This document shows, one piece after another, positions 60,247 to 64,000 of a stretch of 64,000 bases of DNA (position 1 is the first letter of the stretch; every line of letters starts with the position of its first letter). The translations under genes and the position numbers were made by a program. The notes below the pieces were generated by a model. It saw only the letters and a program-made list of their open reading frames with translations, was not told the origin of the DNA and did not search any database. The stretch covers positions 195,842,001-195,906,000 of the forward strand of contig CM059582.1 of the NCBI GenBank assembly GCA_030407085.1. Direction: 5' to 3'. Source of the DNA: Trichopria drosophilae (taxonomy: Eukaryota; Arthropoda; Insecta; Hymenoptera; Diapriidae).

Positions 60247-60599
60247 ATCATGAGCTCCAGAGGACGTCCTGGGATTAGCTTGTGTTGTTTGGGTATAGCA
60301 ACTATTCCAGAGTAACTGAGATGGGACTTCTTCTAGGCCACTGTGTCAAAATCTCTATTGCTATATGGATCGCTGAAAATGATCAAGGAATTACGGTTCA
60401 ATAGCTTGGTTGACCATTAGAACCATCTTTCAGAACTTGAGATATTTTGAAACGATCGAGGAAGATCAAAGATGTATCGGACATGAACTTAGAACAAATT
60501 ACGGGTATACATCCATAAAAAGTTAGAGAATCGTTATCAGCAGCACAAGTGGTTGTACTGGGATTTTCGACTGCATAAAAGCAGTTATTCAAACTACAC

Positions 60600-61320
60600 T
60601 TTTTATTGTTATTTTTGCCGATGGCGTCGATTTTCCACTTGGACGTCCAAGACTTAACGTGGAAGACTTGGCTAATATCACCCCATGATCGGCCACACCC
60701 GCAAGGTACCCGCAGCACGTGGCGTGCGCACTATATGACGCGAACCACGATGTTCTTCGATACGAGATGTTTCCTCTTTTGTATTTTACTCTCGCTTCTA
60801 GCCCTTCGCATTATATTTTTAGCTTCGCTATCTCGTCAGGAGCGAAGAGCGAACTGGATGCACCTGGCGCATGGTGGCCCGCGGCGAGTCGAACGGGCGC
60901 GTATATAGCAGGAATGAAAATCTTGCAGGTTCATCGCATGTTGCAATTACAGGCAAGTGGCTGCGTTTCTTTTGTTACGTCGGCAACTTTTTACGGGCGT
61001 CCGCGCCCGTGACTGACTCGCGAAGATGGATCCCCACAGTCTTTAGGGAAATCCTACCGGCGCTTTGTAACGGGCCGAATCATTTGTTGATTTGTTGCTT
61101 TATCGAAATTGAATCTTCTTTTTGCAACGCGTCGACGAGCGTTTAACGGGAACACCACGTCCGTTTTTCTGCGCCGTACGTATCGGTGAAAAAGTTTTCT
61201 GCCTCTCAACCATGGACGTTTTTCTCGCTTTGGGTTCGCATGAATTTTAATTGCAACGGTTGAAACGTGCCGATTCATTCATGCACTGGATCGGACGAAC
61301 CATGGCGAAGAACAATACGA
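60600..61320. promoter_or_regulatory. GC/CpG-rich island
   Basis: High GC and CpG with three overlapping + strand frames (60606-61146) and minus-strand frames (60398-60718, 61054-61278), none recognised. Best read as a candidate regulatory island. Confidence 0.3.
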
Positions 61321-62372
61321 ATCAAGAAAATGATAGCTTGGAGTAATTGATATGTCGTTTCGCGAATGTAATTTGATTCATTGAAGCGCGTTACTGATAA
61401 ACCTCTATTGTTGTGCTGATACATTTACCTGATGGAGGAATAAAGTGATTGAATATTTGGACTGAGTAGTTCATACTTGATTATGACTTTACAACGATAT
61501 AACCATGTTGTTAACATTAATAATTTCCTATTGTGCATTATCTTTATTTGCGACAGTAGCACGCGACATGTTTCCTCCCATTTTAAACTGTTGCTCCTAA
61601 TCTATAACTGGACGATTAGTGCCATTCCATTCACTATGTTCCACCATACGGTCGCGGGACTATCAATCACGCGAGTAGTCGGCAAAATTCAAATAACCCA
61701 TGCTGAGCATATCCATTCATTAACATCCATGCAGTAATTCTAAATCAATCAATAACTAAATCACGGACTTAAAAGTGTGATGGCTTTTTAAACACCCCAA
61801 CAAATGGACTACTCTTTCCCTTTAATGACATTTACCATTTTTCAGCAGTCTTGTTTATTGATATTTTCGTCAGATAGTTATGTAAGTTCAAAATTATAAA
61901 AAAGTAACCCACAGTGACAATCGATTCCAGTAGAAATCTTACTTGTAAGTACGAATGTACGCTAATCGCAATCGACGGGCGCAAAACCGCGTTGAGATCG
62001 GGGAAATCGCTTGTTCCTAGCAGCTGCTACCGACTGCTTATTTACCAGGGTGTTCAGCGATGTTCGAGGTCTAACGACGACATTAACGTCTCTCTTTTCC
62101 GCTGTTTCAATTTCTAACTGTAACGTTTAATACGGGATGTCGAGATGTTATCCACTACCCGGTGCTTACTCGTGTAATCCGCGTTAATCGAAGATGAAAT
62201 TTAAGTCCGGCCTGGCCTACTTAACCTTCGGTCTTAAATTTTGTCTGTTCTTAAACGTTCCAACTTTTGCGCTAAAATAAATTTAACTTGAAGTTAATTA
62301 CACTAAGGATTTTTAGACGTAATTTTTATAATACCAAAAGTAATCAAAGGCGATTGAAACTGGATTCGTGTA
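61321..62372. other. Mixed stretch, no gene seen
   Basis: Short frames at 61477-61737 and 61914-62117 carry no motif. A GC rise at 61900-62230 is otherwise featureless. Confidence 0.35.
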
Positions 62373-62418
62373 CTTACTCTTTCTGTTATAATTTCCTTTA
62401 TTTGTTCTGCTTTTGCAG
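62373..62418 (+). other. Strong splice acceptor
   Basis: TACTCTTTCTG...TTTCCTTTATTTG...TTCTGCTTTTGCAG has a long pyrimidine-rich tract and GCAG at 62415-62418. It precedes a small ORF whose ATG lies 15 bases into the presumed exon, the spacing expected when an intron interrupts a 5' UTR just before the start codon. Confidence 0.4.
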
Positions 62419-62432
62419 ACGGAGTAATTAAA

Positions 62433-62519
62433 ATGAGAATGATTTATATACTCATTTTCCTTATCTACTCATTTCAAACCTCGATAGTGATGTCACAATT
62501 CGCGAAATCAATATATTAA
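62433..62519 (+). CDS. Possible secreted micropeptide or signal-peptide exon (28 aa)
   Basis: After the strong acceptor at 62418, ATG (context TTAAAATGA) opens MRMIYILIFLIYSFQTSIV, then MSQFAKSIY and TAA. The first 20 residues have the form of a secretory signal: a basic n-region, a hydrophobic core (IYILIFLIY) and a polar region. A full product of 28 residues would be almost all signal. Either this is the first coding exon of a secreted protein using a donor inside the frame (ATA|GTGATG at 62487 is weak), or it is a free micropeptide or chance. The upstream 5'UTR exon is not identified. No family is recognised. Confidence 0.25.
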   Translation: MRMIYILIFLIYSFQTSIVMSQFAKSIY

Positions 62520-62569
62520 TTAAATACGCCCGATTGAACTAGGGAATGAATGAGACTGTGAGACCGAAC

Positions 62570-63000
62570 CCAAAAAGAGAAAGTTTCCAGAAGATCGCTC
62601 CTTATTCAAAATTAATGACGCGCGAAATTTTCACATCGCGGAAGTCGCGACCAGATTTAATGCCTTCAGATTAACGTCGATAACGGAATTGTACGCGGCA
62701 ATTTAATTTCTGCATCGCGAAATCTACTGACGTCTGTATGCAAATGCCATACTGATTGTTTTTTGCTCCTGGGTTTCAGCTCGGGTCCAACCCGTTATTG
62801 GTCAATCGTGAGTCAGCGATCACGCAAGGTTATAGATATGTGCAATGTTACGCTTTTTTGCGAGCTTTTTTCGAACGGCACGCCTAAGAGTTCAGCCAAA
62901 AGTGTTCGGATGTGTAAATCACCGACAAGTTTCTCTTTCTAAAGTCCGAAAGGAAAATTGTACGGTTTAATTGATCGCGTTAAAACTGATTTCCTGCATG
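62570..63000. other. GC-richer island around a possible micro-exon
   Basis: CpG-rich compared with its flanks. It holds the acceptor/donor pair described at 62780-62807. No long frame. Confidence 0.3.
62780..62807 (+). other. Candidate 28-nt micro-exon
   Basis: TTTTTTGCTCCTGGGTTTCAG ends at 62779 and CAATC|GTGAGT gives a consensus donor at 62808-62813. The interval is 28 bases and is open in all three frames. If the acceptor at 62418 were used instead, the same donor would define a 389-nt exon containing the 28-aa frame. Splice sites are seen; use of them is inference. Confidence 0.3.
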
Positions 63001-63254
63001 GTGAAATCTCGAATCGTTTCATTTTTTAAATACTTTTTCCAGCACGATTTATTTTTATGGGATTGTTAGCTCATGAATACAATGTTATAGTCTAGTTTTT
63101 TCATAATTAATTCTTTTTTCTCCTCCATTGAATGCAACTTAATTAAACTAAATAAACATCATTAACGCGTCAATTAATCTCGTCCACGACCCGTTTCTTG
63201 AACTGGAAAGCCAAATAGTTTCGTCGAAAACGCAAAGAAAGAAGAGACTTCCGG
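63001..63254. other. Spacer
   Basis: AT-rich spacer without a feature. Confidence 0.4.
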
Positions 63255-63274
63255 CTACATCGACGACATCAAGA

Positions 63275-63465
63275 ATGTATTCATTTTCTGTCGACTCGAA
63301 CGCAAGCCCCTCACGTAATTTCGCGGGGCTTTTCGCATTTTATTCGATGGAGAAATCCTTCCGGTCGACGGATCCTTTTGATCCGGGTCGTGCCGAGAAA
63401 CTTCGGCATTCTCTCGAAAGCCTTCGCAATTTCGGAAACTTTCCCGCAGGGGACTATAAGCTTGT
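63275..63465 (+). CDS. Unrecognised ORF leading into a consensus donor
   Basis: ATG at 63275 (context AAGAATGTA) opens MYSFSVDSNASPSRNFAGLF, with a charged later part (PGRAEKLRHSLESLRNFG). The frame is still open at CTTGT|GTGAGT (donor 63466-63471) and would stop one codon later (TGA), which is how a coding exon ending at a donor looks. An internal acceptor-like TTTCCCGCAG (63440-63449) is also present. The region is GC-rich and open in several frames on both strands, so chance cannot be excluded. No family recognised. Confidence 0.25.
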
Positions 63466-63543
63466 GTGAGTACACAAGCGGTGATAGAAAAATCGGTAAA
63501 AAAAATTGTCTCTTCGCGCCGGATAATCGCGACAATAAACAAG

Positions 63544-63828
63544 ATGCCTTCCGCTCAAGCTGTAGAAAATGAACTTTCCAATCTTGCGTTCATACACGAA
63601 GAACAGGAGGCCATTCGATATCACACGGCTTGCGCGGTAATGAGACTAATAAGACGATATCTTGGCGACCTACGACTAAAGCACCTCGGCGAAAAGAGAA
63701 ATTCGAAACCGAAATCGCCAGCTTTTTACAATGATCGAATTTCCCATAGGTTCGATTTCTATGATGTTGTTCGGTCTCATATTGTTAGGGCGTTTGGATC
63801 AGTTGTAAAAGGGATGAATCTTACCTAA
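63544..63828 (+). CDS. Unrecognised ORF (94 aa), helix-rich
   Basis: ATG at 63544 (context AACAAGATGC) opens MPSAQAVENELSNLAFIHEE, followed by a strongly amphipathic basic helix (HTACAVMRLIRRYLGDLRLK) and a second Arg/Phe-rich segment (SHRFDFYDVVRSHIVRAFG). The frame is open from 63466. The helix pattern is more protein-like than most frames here, but I cannot name a family, and a possible donor (GCG|GTAATG at 63638) and overlapping frames leave its reality uncertain. Confidence 0.25.
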   Translation: MPSAQAVENELSNLAFIHEEQEAIRYHTACAVMRLIRRYLGDLRLKHLGEKRNSKPKSPAFYNDRISHRFDFYDVVRSHIVRAFGSVVKGMNLT

Positions 63829-64000
63829 CCATGTGGTAATGTCGAGTTTCGGTTATGTAAGCTCCATGAAGGTGGAATAATTCGACCTTATTTATTGACG
63901 ATGCTAACGGACATCAAGGCCAAAATGGATTCAAAGCTTAACCGATTTTGTTTTGATTCCAGATGAGTAGTCGAAAGGATGTAACAATCGATTAGATACA
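63829..64000. other. Terminal stretch of window
   Basis: Balanced composition and no feature; it may continue into the next GC-rich island. Confidence 0.3.

Noticed and set aside
60398..60718. Minus-strand 106-codon frame starting LRVPCGCGRSWGDIS, which faintly resembles the IPCxCGxxYIGxT start of a GIY-YIG domain
   Set aside because: The GIY-YIG core is not preserved, no downstream histidine motif is present, and the frame crosses a composition boundary. A protein search would settle it.
60606..61146. Three overlapping + strand frames of 91-100 codons
   Set aside because: Mutually overlapping in different frames, no motif, GC-rich island.

Overview
The window looks like AT-rich nuclear DNA from an arthropod, most likely an insect and plausibly a hymenopteran. 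The reasons are long gene-poor AT-rich stretches broken by short GC- and CpG-rich islands, many small palindromic DNA-transposon derivatives flanked by TA or TTAA, a decayed Penelope-like retroelement, and no bacterial gene organisation. The species call is inference. I recognise no intact conserved protein-coding gene, so the window is best read as intergenic or, more likely, long-intron sequence.

Layout. 1-3400 is AT-rich and contains a giant foldback element (490-1752). 3400-5420 is the strongest GC/CpG island; it resembles a promoter plus a non-coding first exon ending at a consensus donor (exon end 5211, GTGAGT 5212-5217), + strand. 5421-20440 is AT-rich and transposon-rich: a composite foldback element (6581-8505), MITEs (9085-9352, 15971-16157), a Tc1-like end (about 13116) and a Penelope-like remnant with GIY-YIG coding fragments and a hammerhead-like core (17037-18166). 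20440-22050, 25500-26560 and 27000-28560 are GC-richer islands; the last holds a 22-bp minisatellite with a dyad in each unit and a cluster of ACGTG/GCGTG motifs. 30880-31560 and 33026-33730 are further islands. 34690-36100 looks like a TTAA-flanked piggyBac-type element. 41452-42201 is a two-copy 375-bp tandem duplication. 43412-43496 is a textbook-looking recursive splice site. 47065-50205 is a MITE nest. From 54280 to the end, GC-rich islands alternate with AT-rich spacers. This part has several splice-like signals, including a strong acceptor just before a tiny ORF with a signal-peptide-like N-terminus (62433-62519), a possible 28-nt micro-exon, and unrecognised small ORFs near 63.3-63.8 kb.

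Working model (inference): a + strand gene starts in the 4.6-5.2 kb island and its first intron covers most or all of the window. The GC-rich islands would be intronic enhancers or alternative first exons, and the perfect 3'ss/5'ss juxtaposition at 43423/43424 would be a ratchet point for removing a very long intron stepwise. RNA-seq or a comparison with related genomes would decide this. The candidate coding regions all have low confidence.
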